Shown here: piece after piece, positions 44,336-56,280 of the stretch | Layout: each line of letters begins with the position of its first letter | Numbering within the stretch: the stretch's first letter is position 1 | Assembly (NCBI GenBank): GCA_023391875.1 | Contig: JAEWAB010000002.1 | Location: forward strand, 248,001-312,000 | DNA from: Bacillota bacterium | GTDB lineage: Bacteria; Bacillota; Clostridia; Oscillospirales; Ruminococcaceae | Direction: 5' to 3' | DNA length: 64,000 nt | Position numbers and translations under genes: made by a program | The notes under the pieces: generated by a model | Told to the model about the DNA's origin: nothing | Databases searched by the model: none | The model's input: only the letters and a program-made list of their open reading frames with translations

Positions 44336-47300
44336 TTGAAAGCCAAGGTAGTATTTGTCGAGTCCCCAGGCTTCAGTGACGAGCGGAACATCCGGCTTAT
44401 CTTAAATGAGCTGAGTATGTTTTCCATCGAGGCAAGCTACACGGGCGTTTCGATAGATGACCAGGACGGATTTTTGGACGCGGTGGGAGACGGCATAGAC
44501 AACTGCGACATCATCCTCACCGTAGGCGGTATGACCGACCTTACCCGCCCCTTAGCCAAGGAGATTCTGTGCGATGCCTTGGATATCGCGCTGCTGCCCC
44601 ACAACCCGAGCGTACTGCGCCTGCGCGAGGCGTTCGAGAAACAGGGCAGGCGGTTTGTGGAGGATGATATTCGCTTGGCGCTCGTGCCGGAGGGCGCGCG
44701 CGTGTTCCAAAACACTGTGGGCTTTCTGTCGGGCTTCTCGCTCGAGTCACAGGGGCAGGCCATCATCATGCTGCCCGATAATGCCGACGAATACGCGTCT
44801 ATGTTCATGCAGTTCATCTGCCCTTATATCAAAAGCGGCACGGGCGGCGAGTATGCCGTGCGTACCCTTAAGGCGTTCGGTTTAAACCGCGTGGAGGCTG
44901 AGCAGGCGATCAAGACGCTGCGCACCCCTGTGCCCGCGTCCATTTCGGTGCTGGAGGGCATCGGCGAGCTTTACATACGCATCTTTTGCGTAGCCGAGAC
45001 CAAGCTCAAGGCGCTTTCGCTTGCCGACACGGCGGCCAAGGCCGCGATGATGGGGCCGCTTGGCGCCTACATCTACGGCAATGAGGGCGAAAGTATGGCC
45101 GAGGTGGTGGTAAGCAAGCTCAAAAGCCGCGGGATGAAGATATCCACGGCGGAATCCTGCACCGGCGGGCTTGTCTCGGAGCGCATCACCGAGGTTTCGG
45201 GCTCCTCCGCGGTATTCGAGTTCGGCGTTTCGGCTTACGCCGACAGCGTGAAGGAAGAAAAGCTGGGCGTTTCGTCCAAGCTCATCAAGCAGTTTACCTC
45301 GGTAAGTGAAGAAACGGCGGTAGCGATGGCTGCGGGCGTGATGGAGCAGGGCCATGCCGACATCGGCATCGGCATCACCGGCATTGCAGGCCCCAACAGC
45401 GACGAAAACGGCAAGCCCGTGGGGCTTGTATACGTTTCGATGTGCGATAAAAACGGCGTTTGGGTAAAACGTCTTACCCTGGACCCAAAGCAGCACAACC
45501 GTGAATCTATCCGCAACATCGCGGCGCTTACCGCGCTCGATATGGCGCGGCGGTATCTGGACACGCTACCCGCGGTGCCGGAAGAGATGGTTCCGTTTAC
45601 CCTGCACAGCACCAAAAGCTATGTAAAGGCGGCGGCGCTTGCGCGCGCGCAGTACGAAGCGGGTGAGGTGCCCGGTGAGCGGGAGGAAAAGCCCGCCACG
45701 CGCCACAAAGGCAGGCAGGAAGAGCCGGGCGTTAAAAAGAATGCGTGGCGCCGTTTTGTGGAGTATATGTTCCCCGTAAAAGGCGACACGGGGATGCAGG
45801 TGTTTTTAAAGATTGTGGCGCTTGTCCTTGCTGCGGTATTCATCGCCGCGGCGGGATATATCGCGTATTATTACGGCAGCGCCTTTTTAAACAAGAAGAA
45901 TGTGGATGAGCTCAATACCCTTTATGGTACCGGCAGCCTGCCGGAAGGGTATCCCTCCGATTACATAGAGGATTTTGCGGCACTTTACGCCAAAAATCCC
46001 GATGTTAAGGCATTTATCGAGATTAAGGGCACCGGCGTGAAATATCCGGTGGTACAGTCTGCCGATAACGACTTCTACCTGCGCCGGAATTTCTTCAAGG
46101 AGAGCAACCGCCACGGCATCCCCTTCATCGACTACCGCGTAGACGTGAAAGACAGTGTAAACACCGTGGTGTACGGCCATAACATGAAGGATGGCCAGAT
46201 GTTCGGCGAGCTTGTAAAATATGAAGACATCGAGTATTACAAGCAGCACCCGGTAATCAATTTCGATACCGTATACGCCAAAGGGGAATATAAGATCATC
46301 AGCGCGTTTATCACCAACACCAACCCCGCGCACGGCGAGGTGTTTGATTACACGTCGTTTATAGACCCTCAAGGCAGGCAAGAGACCGATAACTTCCTTG
46401 CGCAGATCAAGGCACGCTCCCTTTTCAATATGCCGGTGGACATTCAGGAAGGCGATACCTTCTTAACCCTTTCCACCTGTACCTACGAGTTTGACGACGC
46501 ACGTTTCGTAATCGTTGCGCGCAGGGTACGGCAGGGTGAGAGCGCCGAGGTGGATATCTCGAAGGCAACCAAGAACAAGCAGCCGCTCTACCCCGATATC
46601 TGGTATACCCTTTACGGCGGCACCAAGCCGGAGCTGCCGGTGCTGGGTACGGGCGAGGAGATGCAAAACGGCGAAACACCGCCGCCGCTTGTTTCAGAGC
46701 CGGATGACGGCACAAGCGTTATCGATGAGGAGAGCTCCGAAGAGATCAGCTCGCAGGAGGAATCCTCCGAGGAGACGAGCTCCGAGGTATCGAGCTCTGA
46801 GGCATCGAGCTCTTCCAAGCCGGCAAGCAGTTCTGAATCTTCTTCTAGTGCAAGCAGCTCCTCCAAGCCCGTAAGTTCATCTGAGGAATCGGAGCTAGGA
46901 GAGGAATCCTCTTCGAGGGCATCCCCGCAGGATAATCAGCCGCCTTCTTCACGTACCAGCAGCGAGGCGGATAAGGAAACCTCCAGCGCATTGGGCGTCT
47001 CAACCGAGGAGCTTACCGTTAATTCGGGCGGCAGCAAAATTACCGACGACGCTTACACCATCTTAAGCCAGGTGGTGGCCAATGAGATGAATGATACCAT
47101 AGCCACCGAGGCGCTCAAGGCGCAGGCCGTGGCGGCACACAGCTACATTCTTAATGCCATGAAAAGCGGCACAACTGCTTCTGTGGGCATGAACAACAAC
47201 CCCTCTACCAAAATCAAGAACGCCGTGAAAGAGGTCGTGGATAAGCTGGTGTATGTAAACGGCAAGGTTGCCTACACCCCCTATTTTGCCATCGCGGCCG

Positions 47301-47776
47301 ATTACACCAATTCCGCAAGGGACGTGTGGGGCGGTACATACTCACATCTTGTCAGCGTTGAAAGCGAATATGACTCGCAGGCTACCGGGTATAAAAAAAC
47401 CAAAACACTCACCGAAGACTATGTAATAGACAAGATCGTTGATTATTTTGGGCGTGAGCCGGAGGGTGACCCTTCCGACTGGTTCGAGGTGGACAGCTAC
47501 ACCAGCGGCGGGTATAACGACAAGATGACGGTCGGCGGCATCTCCACCACCGCAAGAACCCTGCGTGAAAAGGTTTTTGTAAACGGCGGGACATTTGACC
47601 TTCGCTCCACCAAGTTTGACGTTACCTATGACGGAGACCGCTTTACCTTTACCACTTACGGCTATGGGCATGGCGTAGGCATGAGCCAGATGGGCGCCGA
47701 CGGCTATGCGCGCTACGCGGGCTGGAGCTACGATGAGATTTTGGAGCACTACTATACCGGCGCAACGGTAAAATAG
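44336..47776 (+). CDS. CinA - sortase B - SpoIID fusion protein
   Basis: One uninterrupted 1146-residue frame, starting with TTG seven bases after GGAGG. Residues 1-165 form a CinA-type molybdopterin-binding fold lacking the usual GTELL motif. Residues 250-410 are the CinA amidohydrolase (STAESCTGGLVSERIT, GITGIAGP). Next come a basic linker, one transmembrane helix (about 488-513) and a class B sortase with His615 (YGHNM), Cys715 (STCTY) and Arg723. Residues 785-890 are a Ser/Glu/Lys-rich linker. Residues 900-1146 are a SpoIID/LytB domain (EALKAQAVAAHSYI; GYGHGVGMSQMGA at 1109). The topology puts CinA inside, and sortase and SpoIID outside. All four domains look intact except the N-terminal one. 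It is monocistronic between thiI and pyrG. Confidence 0.93.
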   Translation: MKAKVVFVESPGFSDERNIRLILNELSMFSIEASYTGVSIDDQDGFLDAVGDGIDNCDIILTVGGMTDLTRPLAKEILCDALDIALLPHNPSVLRLREAFEKQGRRFVEDDIRLALVPEGARVFQNTVGFLSGFSLESQGQAIIMLPDNADEYASMFMQFICPYIKSGTGGEYAVRTLKAFGLNRVEAEQAIKTLRTPVPASISVLEGIGELYIRIFCVAETKLKALSLADTAAKAAMMGPLGAYIYGNEGESMAEVVVSKLKSRGMKISTAESCTGGLVSERITEVSGSSAVFEFGVSAYADSVKEEKLGVSSKLIKQFTSVSEETAVAMAAGVMEQGHADIGIGITGIAGPNSDENGKPVGLVYVSMCDKNGVWVKRLTLDPKQHNRESIRNIAALTALDMARRYLDTLPAVPEEMVPFTLHSTKSYVKAAALARAQYEAGEVPGEREEKPATRHKGRQEEPGVKKNAWRRFVEYMFPVKGDTGMQVFLKIVALVLAAVFIAAAGYIAYYYGSAFLNKKNVDELNTLYGTGSLPEGYPSDYIEDFAALYAKNPDVKAFIEIKGTGVKYPVVQSADNDFYLRRNFFKESNRHGIPFIDYRVDVKDSVNTVVYGHNMKDGQMFGELVKYEDIEYYKQHPVINFDTVYAKGEYKIISAFITNTNPAHGEVFDYTSFIDPQGRQETDNFLAQIKARSLFNMPVDIQEGDTFLTLSTCTYEFDDARFVIVARRVRQGESAEVDISKATKNKQPLYPDIWYTLYGGTKPELPVLGTGEEMQNGETPPPLVSEPDDGTSVIDEESSEEISSQEESSEETSSEVSSSEASSSSKPASSSESSSSASSSSKPVSSSEESELGEESSSRASPQDNQPPSSRTSSEADKETSSALGVSTEELTVNSGGSKITDDAYTILSQVVANEMNDTIATEALKAQAVAAHSYILNAMKSGTTASVGMNNNPSTKIKNAVKEVVDKLVYVNGKVAYTPYFAIAADYTNSARDVWGGTYSHLVSVESEYDSQATGYKKTKTLTEDYVIDKIVDYFGREPEGDPSDWFEVDSYTSGGYNDKMTVGGISTTARTLREKVFVNGGTFDLRSTKFDVTYDGDRFTFTTYGYGHGVGMSQMGADGYARYAGWSYDEILEHYYTGATVK

Positions 47777-47798
47777 AACTTTTACTCCTATAAGAAAA

Positions 47799-47830
47799 AC
47801 AGGCTTCCCCGATTACTTGGGGAAGCCTGT
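47799..47830. terminator. Bidirectional terminator between the fusion gene and pyrG
   Basis: ACAGGCTTCCCC, an 8-base loop and GGGGAAGCCTGT (12 bp); on the minus strand it is followed by TTTTTC. Confidence 0.9.
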
Positions 47831-47848
47831 CTGTGTATTATCAGGATA

Positions 47849-49528
<1,680 letters not shown>

Positions 49529-49720
49529 CTATCTTTGGTGCCTAAGGTCAAGAAAAAAGGCGCATTTGGCTTAAATTATAAAAAGCGCATGCAGGGTATA
49601 TTACACAAGGGGAGTACGCAAAATAAGAAAAAAGGGCGAAAAGATACCGCGATATCCGGCGATATTTTCCTCCTTCGATAAAGAATTATATTGTTCGATG
49701 TATTGCTATCGGCTGCCAAG

Positions 49721-50860
49721 CTAGACGGTGAGGGTGGAGGAAAGCTCGGCCAGTTCGATAAAGATGGGCGAGAAGCGGTTCTTTAAATATCCGGCGGGCG
49801 CGGTGCAGAAGCAATCGGCCACCTCGCTGTCTACCTGTATCGGCAGGCGGATGGTTACGCTGGTACCCACATGCTCCTCGCTCTCGATGGCAATGGTACC
49901 GCCGTGCTGCATCACGATGTTGCGGGCCAAGGTCAGGCCGAGGCCGATGCGGTGCAGCGGCTCGTTGCCGGTGTCCTGCGAATAAAGCGAGTCAAATACC
50001 TTGCCGAGGTCCTCCTGCGCGATGCCAAGCCCCTTATCGGCAACCGTCAGCACGGCGCTGTTGCCCACCCGTTTAAGCGAAAGGGTGATCTCGTTGCCCT
50101 CTTTGGTGTATAAAAATGAGTTGAGAATGATATTCAAAATGGCTATCGACAGCCGGTCTTCGTCAAAGCTTACGAGGAAGCGGGAGGAATCGTCCATATC
50201 CAGATAAAAGGGGATACCTACGCCTCTGGTGGCCGATTCGGCGGCAGTATACAGGTCTCGGATAAAGGAAGGGAAGACCATCGCCCGCGGGTTAAATGAC
50301 TGCAGGCCGTTGATATCCTTGAGATAATCCGAAAGGTGCATAACCGTGCGCAGGATGGCGTAGGAGTTGCGGTAGATCGCGTTGACGTACCCCAATGAGG
50401 TATAATCCTCCGCAGCCTCAAAGCGGTGGCTGATGGTGGCAAGGGCGCTGAACATATAAAACAGCGGCTCGCGGATATTCTTGGAAAACGAAGCAATCGC
50501 CATCGATACATCTTCGTTGTCGTAGGTGGCGGTCGCCGGCGCTTGCGACAGCGTGGCGATTACAAACAGCAGCTTGCCGTCCTTCACAATGGGGGTGAGG
50601 GTGCAGGTGATGTTGGCGGTCGGCAAAAAATCACTGGAGAAGGCATACGCGCGGTTTTGTATCAAAATGGCTTTTACCGCCGCTGAACGTCCGGGCATAA
50701 AAACCGAAGAAAATCCGTTTTTAAGGGTAAACTGCGGGTAGGTTTTAGAAGCATACTCGCTTAACCAGATTAGTTCAAAATCTTCGTTCAGAATGACGGT
50801 TGGTAACTCCAAATTTGAGTAGAATGCAATGGCGTTTTCAAGAAGAGCCCGGTCATCCAT
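49721..50860 (-). CDS. Histidine kinase-like protein lacking the phosphoacceptor His
   Basis: A 379-residue soluble protein: an N-terminal PAS-like sensor (residues 10-105), then a dimerisation helix in which the expected SHELRTPL reads SKNIREPL, so the histidine is Lys127, and an intact ATP-binding domain (N box ILNIILNSFLY, G1 VADKGLGI, G2 GLGLTLARN, HGG). There is no transmembrane segment. It may bind ATP and act as an allosteric partner or pseudo-kinase. The ATG at 50860 follows GGAGG by 8 bases; a GTG nearer the GGAGG is disfavoured. No response regulator is adjacent. Confidence 0.85.
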   Translation of the reverse strand: MDDRALLENAIAFYSNLELPTVILNEDFELIWLSEYASKTYPQFTLKNGFSSVFMPGRSAAVKAILIQNRAYAFSSDFLPTANITCTLTPIVKDGKLLFVIATLSQAPATATYDNEDVSMAIASFSKNIREPLFYMFSALATISHRFEAAEDYTSLGYVNAIYRNSYAILRTVMHLSDYLKDINGLQSFNPRAMVFPSFIRDLYTAAESATRGVGIPFYLDMDDSSRFLVSFDEDRLSIAILNIILNSFLYTKEGNEITLSLKRVGNSAVLTVADKGLGIAQEDLGKVFDSLYSQDTGNEPLHRIGLGLTLARNIVMQHGGTIAIESEEHVGTSVTIRLPIQVDSEVADCFCTAPAGYLKNRFSPIFIELAELSSTLTV

Positions 50861-51189
50861 GCAGTGCACCTCCGTGAGATATGGGCAAAAAGGGGGGAAT
50901 GCTTTTCTGTTTTACATTTAAAACACGATCAGATTGTTAAAATGTAACAAAGAGCTCCTGCAAGCAATATCATCACTATATTATCATAAATCCGCTTCAA
51001 AATGCTAGATGCCTTGTAGAAATAATTAGCATATTAATATGTATCTTTTGCTATATACACGAATAATGTATAAGCATAACGAATCAAAGCAATAAATTGT
51101 GTAAGCTAGGCGCGAAAATGCAGGTAATAACCGCTAAAAAAACGTGAAAGGGGATATAAAAATTTTTAGTTAAATAGTTGTCAAAGTTC
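50861..51189. other. AT-rich gap before gap
   Basis: No gene and no recognisable element; AT-rich and repeat-poor. It separates the minus-strand kinase from the plus-strand gap promoter. Confidence 0.5.
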
Positions 51190-51218
51190 TTGTATGTTTT
51201 TGTTTTTTGTTATAAAAT
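51190..51218 (+). promoter_or_regulatory. Promoter of gap
   Basis: TTGTAT (51190-51195), a 17-base spacer and TAAAAT (51213-51218), about 275 bases before the gap start. Confidence 0.65.
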
Positions 51219-51228
51219 AGTTCTTGGA

Positions 51229-52512
<1,284 letters not shown>

Positions 52513-52638
52513 CAGTACAGTATATTCAACTGCTTGCTTGATGGTTTTGGCTTACCGATAGCCTTTTAACCCACCCCCGTTTTGTGATATACTGCAAGCT
52601 GCTTAACGAAGCAAATTCGCAGTCATAACATAGGTTAA

Positions 52639-52686
52639 AACACCCTTTATCCGAGTATTTTATACTTTGGTAAAGGGTGTTTTTTC
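52639..52686 (+). terminator. Terminator of gap
   Basis: AACACCCTTTA and TAAAGGGTGTT pair around an inner AGTAT/ATACT stem, followed by TTTTTC. The rest of 52513-52858 shows nothing I can support, except an AAAGGAG ribosome site before 52859. Confidence 0.85.
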
Positions 52687-52858
52687 TACTGAAAAAAGCA
52701 CAAGGATTACCTAAAACCCCCAAGAATGCACATGGATACGGGCAACAATAAACTGTAGACTATACGTAATACCAATTCTTCTTTGCCGCCCTGTTAGGAC
52801 GGCATCGGGCGGCTTACAGCCGCCTGATTCGTACAAACATATTAAAAGGAGCATCGCG

Positions 52859-54475
52859 ATGAAAAGAGAGACAAAGAAAAGAAAGCCTGCTTACCGCTTA
52901 CTCGCTTCCTTCTTCGTACTTACGCTGCTTCTCTCGCTTTGCCTGTCAGGCTGTGAGCAGCAGTCCGGCAGTATGCCCGATTCACCGGCTTCTGCGGTAC
53001 AAAGCGCCGAGCCGATGCTGATCCCCAAGCCTGTAAGCTGTAAGACGACAGGCGGGAGCTTTACCCTTACCGATGCAGCAGCCCTCTATGTAGAGGGCAA
53101 CAGCAGCGCGGAGACGGAGGAACTCTATTCGGTTGCAGAGTATCTTGCGGGCGAGTTGAGGCCTGCCACCGGTTACCCGCTGGAGGTTGTTAAATCCTCT
53201 ACCCCGAACACAGGGGGCATCCGTTTAACCACCATGGGGGCAGACCCCGATTTGGGCGACGAAGGCTATCGGCTAAAGGTTACATCCGATGGGGTCACTT
53301 TAAGCGCGGCAACGGCGGAGGGGCTGTTTCGGGGCGTTCAAACCATCCGGCAGCTGCTCCCCGCAGAGATTGAGAAGGACGGGCCGGTCACCGGCGTAGC
53401 ATGGACAATGCCGTGTGTCGACAGCACCGATTATCCGGCCTACCCGTGGCGCGGGATGATGCTGGACGTCGCCAGACATTTTATCCAAGTGGAGGATGTC
53501 AAGCGCGTTATCGACTGGATGGCGTACTATAAGATGAATCAATTCCACCTGCACCTTACCGACGATCAGGGCTGGCGAATCGAGATCAAGTCGCGGCCCG
53601 AGCTGGCCAGTATCGGCGGCAGCACGCAGGTCGGGGGAGGAGCGGGCGGATACTATACGCAACAGGAGTACGCCGAGATCATTAGCTATGCCAAAGCGCG
53701 GTACATCACCGTCATCCCCGAGATCGAGATGCCCGGACACTGCAACGCCGCGCTGGCTTCGTACGGGGAATTAAACCCCGACGGCAAGAAAAAAGAGCCT
53801 TATACCGGCATCGACGTCGGTTTCAGCTCACTCATGTGCCGCTCGGAGGCAACCTATGATTTTATCGAGGATGTAATAGGCGAGCTCGCCGCGATCACGC
53901 CCGGGGAGTATATCCACATCGGCGGCGACGAGGCCTCCTCCACCGCGGCGGAAGACTACAGTTATTTTATAGGCAGAGTAAACAAGATCGTGGAGAGCCA
54001 CGGTAAAAAGGCAATCGGGTGGAATCCCTTTGACACCGCGGAGGAAACCACCGCCGAGCAGCTTCTGCAAAACTGGAACGGGGAGCTGAGCGCCGCGCTC
54101 GGCAAGGGCATGAAGATGATCATGTCGCCCGCGGATAAGGCCTATCTGGATATGAAATATGATGAAAATACCCCCATCGGCTTGGAGTGGGCGGGCTACA
54201 GCTCAACCGACGACGCCTACCAGTGGGACCCCACCTATGGCAAGCTGAAGGATTCCGTTCTGGGGATAGAGTGTGCCTTATGGAGCGAAACTATTAAGGA
54301 TTTAGACGATATTGAATACCTCACCTTCCCGAGGCTGCCCGGCCACGCCGAGGCGGGGTGGACGCCCCAAAGACTGCGGAGCTGGGATGAGTATAAAAGG
54401 CGGCTCGCAAGCCATGGCGCAAGAATGGAGAATCAGGGAATAGGCTTTTATAAAGACCCGGCGGTGCCATGGTGA
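52859..54475 (+). CDS. Beta-N-acetylhexosaminidase lipoprotein (GH20)
   Basis: A 538-residue lipoprotein (lipobox LSGC near residue 31) with a GH20b-type N-domain and a GH20 barrel. WRGMMLDVARHF opens the barrel, KMNQFHLHLTDDQGWRIEI follows, and HIGGDEAS carries the catalytic Asp-Glu pair. It removes terminal GlcNAc/GalNAc from glycans or muropeptides outside the cell. AAAAGGAG precedes the ATG. It ends next to, and convergent with, an unknown lipoprotein gene. Confidence 0.93.
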   Translation: MKRETKKRKPAYRLLASFFVLTLLLSLCLSGCEQQSGSMPDSPASAVQSAEPMLIPKPVSCKTTGGSFTLTDAAALYVEGNSSAETEELYSVAEYLAGELRPATGYPLEVVKSSTPNTGGIRLTTMGADPDLGDEGYRLKVTSDGVTLSAATAEGLFRGVQTIRQLLPAEIEKDGPVTGVAWTMPCVDSTDYPAYPWRGMMLDVARHFIQVEDVKRVIDWMAYYKMNQFHLHLTDDQGWRIEIKSRPELASIGGSTQVGGGAGGYYTQQEYAEIISYAKARYITVIPEIEMPGHCNAALASYGELNPDGKKKEPYTGIDVGFSSLMCRSEATYDFIEDVIGELAAITPGEYIHIGGDEASSTAAEDYSYFIGRVNKIVESHGKKAIGWNPFDTAEETTAEQLLQNWNGELSAALGKGMKMIMSPADKAYLDMKYDENTPIGLEWAGYSSTDDAYQWDPTYGKLKDSVLGIECALWSETIKDLDDIEYLTFPRLPGHAEAGWTPQRLRSWDEYKRRLASHGARMENQGIGFYKDPAVPW

Positions 54476-54493
54476 TGGGTGTAAGCAAGCTAA

Positions 54494-55285
54494 CTAGTAT
54501 TCGTCGGCTATCCCCCAATTTTTATATTCCTCATGAAATGCTTCATCTATCTGATACGAGATATATTTAACGACATTTTTATTATCCAGTTCAACCGTCA
54601 GCGTTCCGCAAGGGGTCAGGCTCATATCCTCCAGCGCAAACATACCGGTTTCGATAATTATCTGATTACCGTCCTGTTTTGCGGAGATAGCTTGCGGCCA
54701 ATAGCCTCCTCCACCCACTACCAAACCGTAAGTATTCTTTACGTTGCCGTATTCATACCATTCGGATGTTTTCAGATATTCGCTTGATACATCAAAGTGT
54801 TTTTGAAGCGCGGCCTCCACCTGTTCGGCAGGTGCGTGAAAATATTCGGGAAGGTATACCCCTTCAACATCCGTTGGCAGATTCAAAAGGTTATATTGAG
54901 CACATATACAGATTAAATCATCCGCCTTAATCTCCGATGGCGAGGCCCAAGCATAGAAAAAAACACTTGGGATAAGTGGTGCAATATAAACGTTGTCAAC
55001 GGCTCTCAGGTCGCTAAGGTCTACGGGGGCATCGTCGATCCGCAGCCTGCTCCAGTAAGCATCCCCGTATTGGTTGAGCAGGTCGGATGAAGCGAGCGGG
55101 GCACTGCTTGCCGAATCCGAGGATTGCGGCGCACTATCAACAGAGGAAGGGCTGCTGACGATTGCCGAATCGACCGCTGATGGAAGACTATCGTCCGCAC
55201 TACTCACTGTGCCGACCGGTGCAGAGCAGGAAGCGAGTATGAGTAGTGTGCAAACGATTAGCACGAGATAAAAACTTCTATTCAT
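54494..55285 (-). CDS. Lipoprotein of unknown function
   Basis: A 263-residue lipoprotein (lipobox ILASC at about residue 20) with a long Ser/Asp/Ala-rich linker (residues 25-70) and a globular C-terminal domain containing many aromatic residues (YGNVKNTYGLVVGGGGYWP). No domain is recognised. AAAGG precedes the ATG at 55285; the earlier in-frame codon at 55294 has no better site. Expected on the outer membrane face. Confidence 0.75.
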   Translation of the reverse strand: MNRSFYLVLIVCTLLILASCSAPVGTVSSADDSLPSAVDSAIVSSPSSVDSAPQSSDSASSAPLASSDLLNQYGDAYWSRLRIDDAPVDLSDLRAVDNVYIAPLIPSVFFYAWASPSEIKADDLICICAQYNLLNLPTDVEGVYLPEYFHAPAEQVEAALQKHFDVSSEYLKTSEWYEYGNVKNTYGLVVGGGGYWPQAISAKQDGNQIIIETGMFALEDMSLTPCGTLTVELDNKNVVKYISYQIDEAFHEEYKNWGIADEY

Positions 55286-55372
55286 AACCAACACTACCTT
55301 TTATCACTATTTTACTCATTATATCACGTATTACAGACATTACCAACTCTTAATGGCGGCTAAATACAAAAG

Positions 55373-55405
55373 CTGCCCCTGCTTTCTATCTGAAAGCAGG
55401 GGCAG
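55373..55405 (-). terminator. Terminator of mgsA 2
   Basis: A 14-bp stem (CTGCCCCTGCTTTC with GAAAGCAGGGGCAG) followed on the minus strand by CTTTTG. Confidence 0.85.
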
Positions 55406-55429
55406 TTTCTCATGATATAGTTGAGTCGA

Positions 55430-55906
55430 TTATTTCAGTTCCTCTAAACGGTTTAAAATAGTCTTGTTGTAGTTTACCACCTTGCGCTCGTATTCTTCGT
55501 TCATGTAGGCGGAGGCGAGCAGAAAATCGGCGGTGGCGCGGTTGTTGGCGATGGGGATATCATATACCACGGCGATTCTCAAAAGCGCCTTCACGTCCGG
55601 GTCGTGCGGCTGCGCCTCGAGCGGGTCGGAGAAGAAGATGATAAAGTCTATGGCGCCCTCTACGATTCTTGAACCGATCTGCTGGTCGCCGCCCAACGGG
55701 CCGCTGTTATAGCCCTTTACGGGCAGGCCGGTCTTATCCGCCAGCAGGCGCGCGGTGGTGCCGGTGCCGCATAGAAAGTGGTTCTTTAAAATGTCCTTGT
55801 TTTTGTCTACCCATTCTATCAACTCAGGCTTTTTACGGTCGTGCGCAATAAGCGCGATATGCTTTTGCTTGCCGATGGTAAAGCTGATGTAGTCGTCCAT
55901 AATCAT
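55430..55906 (-). CDS. mgsA: Methylglyoxal synthase paralogue 2 (intact active site)
   Basis: A 158-residue methylglyoxal synthase with all catalytic elements: LIAHDRKK, GTGTTA, GGDQQ, FFSDP and PHDPD, the last containing the aspartate missing from paralogue 1. GGAG lies 10 bases before the ATG. It has its own terminator and stands alone between a lipoprotein and a YhfC-like gene. It is the more likely functional methylglyoxal enzyme of the two. Confidence 0.93.
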   Translation of the reverse strand: MIMDDYISFTIGKQKHIALIAHDRKKPELIEWVDKNKDILKNHFLCGTGTTARLLADKTGLPVKGYNSGPLGGDQQIGSRIVEGAIDFIIFFSDPLEAQPHDPDVKALLRIAVVYDIPIANNRATADFLLASAYMNEEYERKVVNYNKTILNRLEELK

Positions 55907-56127
55907 GGTTTTCGGTCTCCTTTATACGGTTAGTTCATGGAATGAAAGAGAGCAAGCGTTAAAAGCAGGGTGTAATACCGGGCCGTCCTTCTACTTTGAA
56001 TTATACCTGCGAAACCGATAATATGCAAGTTTGTAACGCTCAGTTTTGCGCAATGTTTGCATTACAAATTTACTATAATTCTGCGGGAAGAGTTAGCAAG
56101 GCTTGTAGCCAATTTTTAGAAATTTCG

Positions 56128-56156
56128 TTGACTAATCCTGTAATCCGCTGTATAAT
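56128..56156 (+). promoter_or_regulatory. Promoter of the YhfC-like gene
   Basis: TTGACT (56128-56133), a 17-base spacer and TATAAT (56151-56156). The remainder of 55907-56280 is unremarkable. Confidence 0.78.
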
Positions 56157-56280
56157 TGTGTTATTCATTTAACAATCATCACGGTGTATTCAGGGGCACT
56201 GTCCTATCTTTATTCAACTGCGTGAGGTAGGGCGGCAGGTGCAGAAAGTAAAGCCGCGCGCAGCGGCTGGATGGAGGGTA

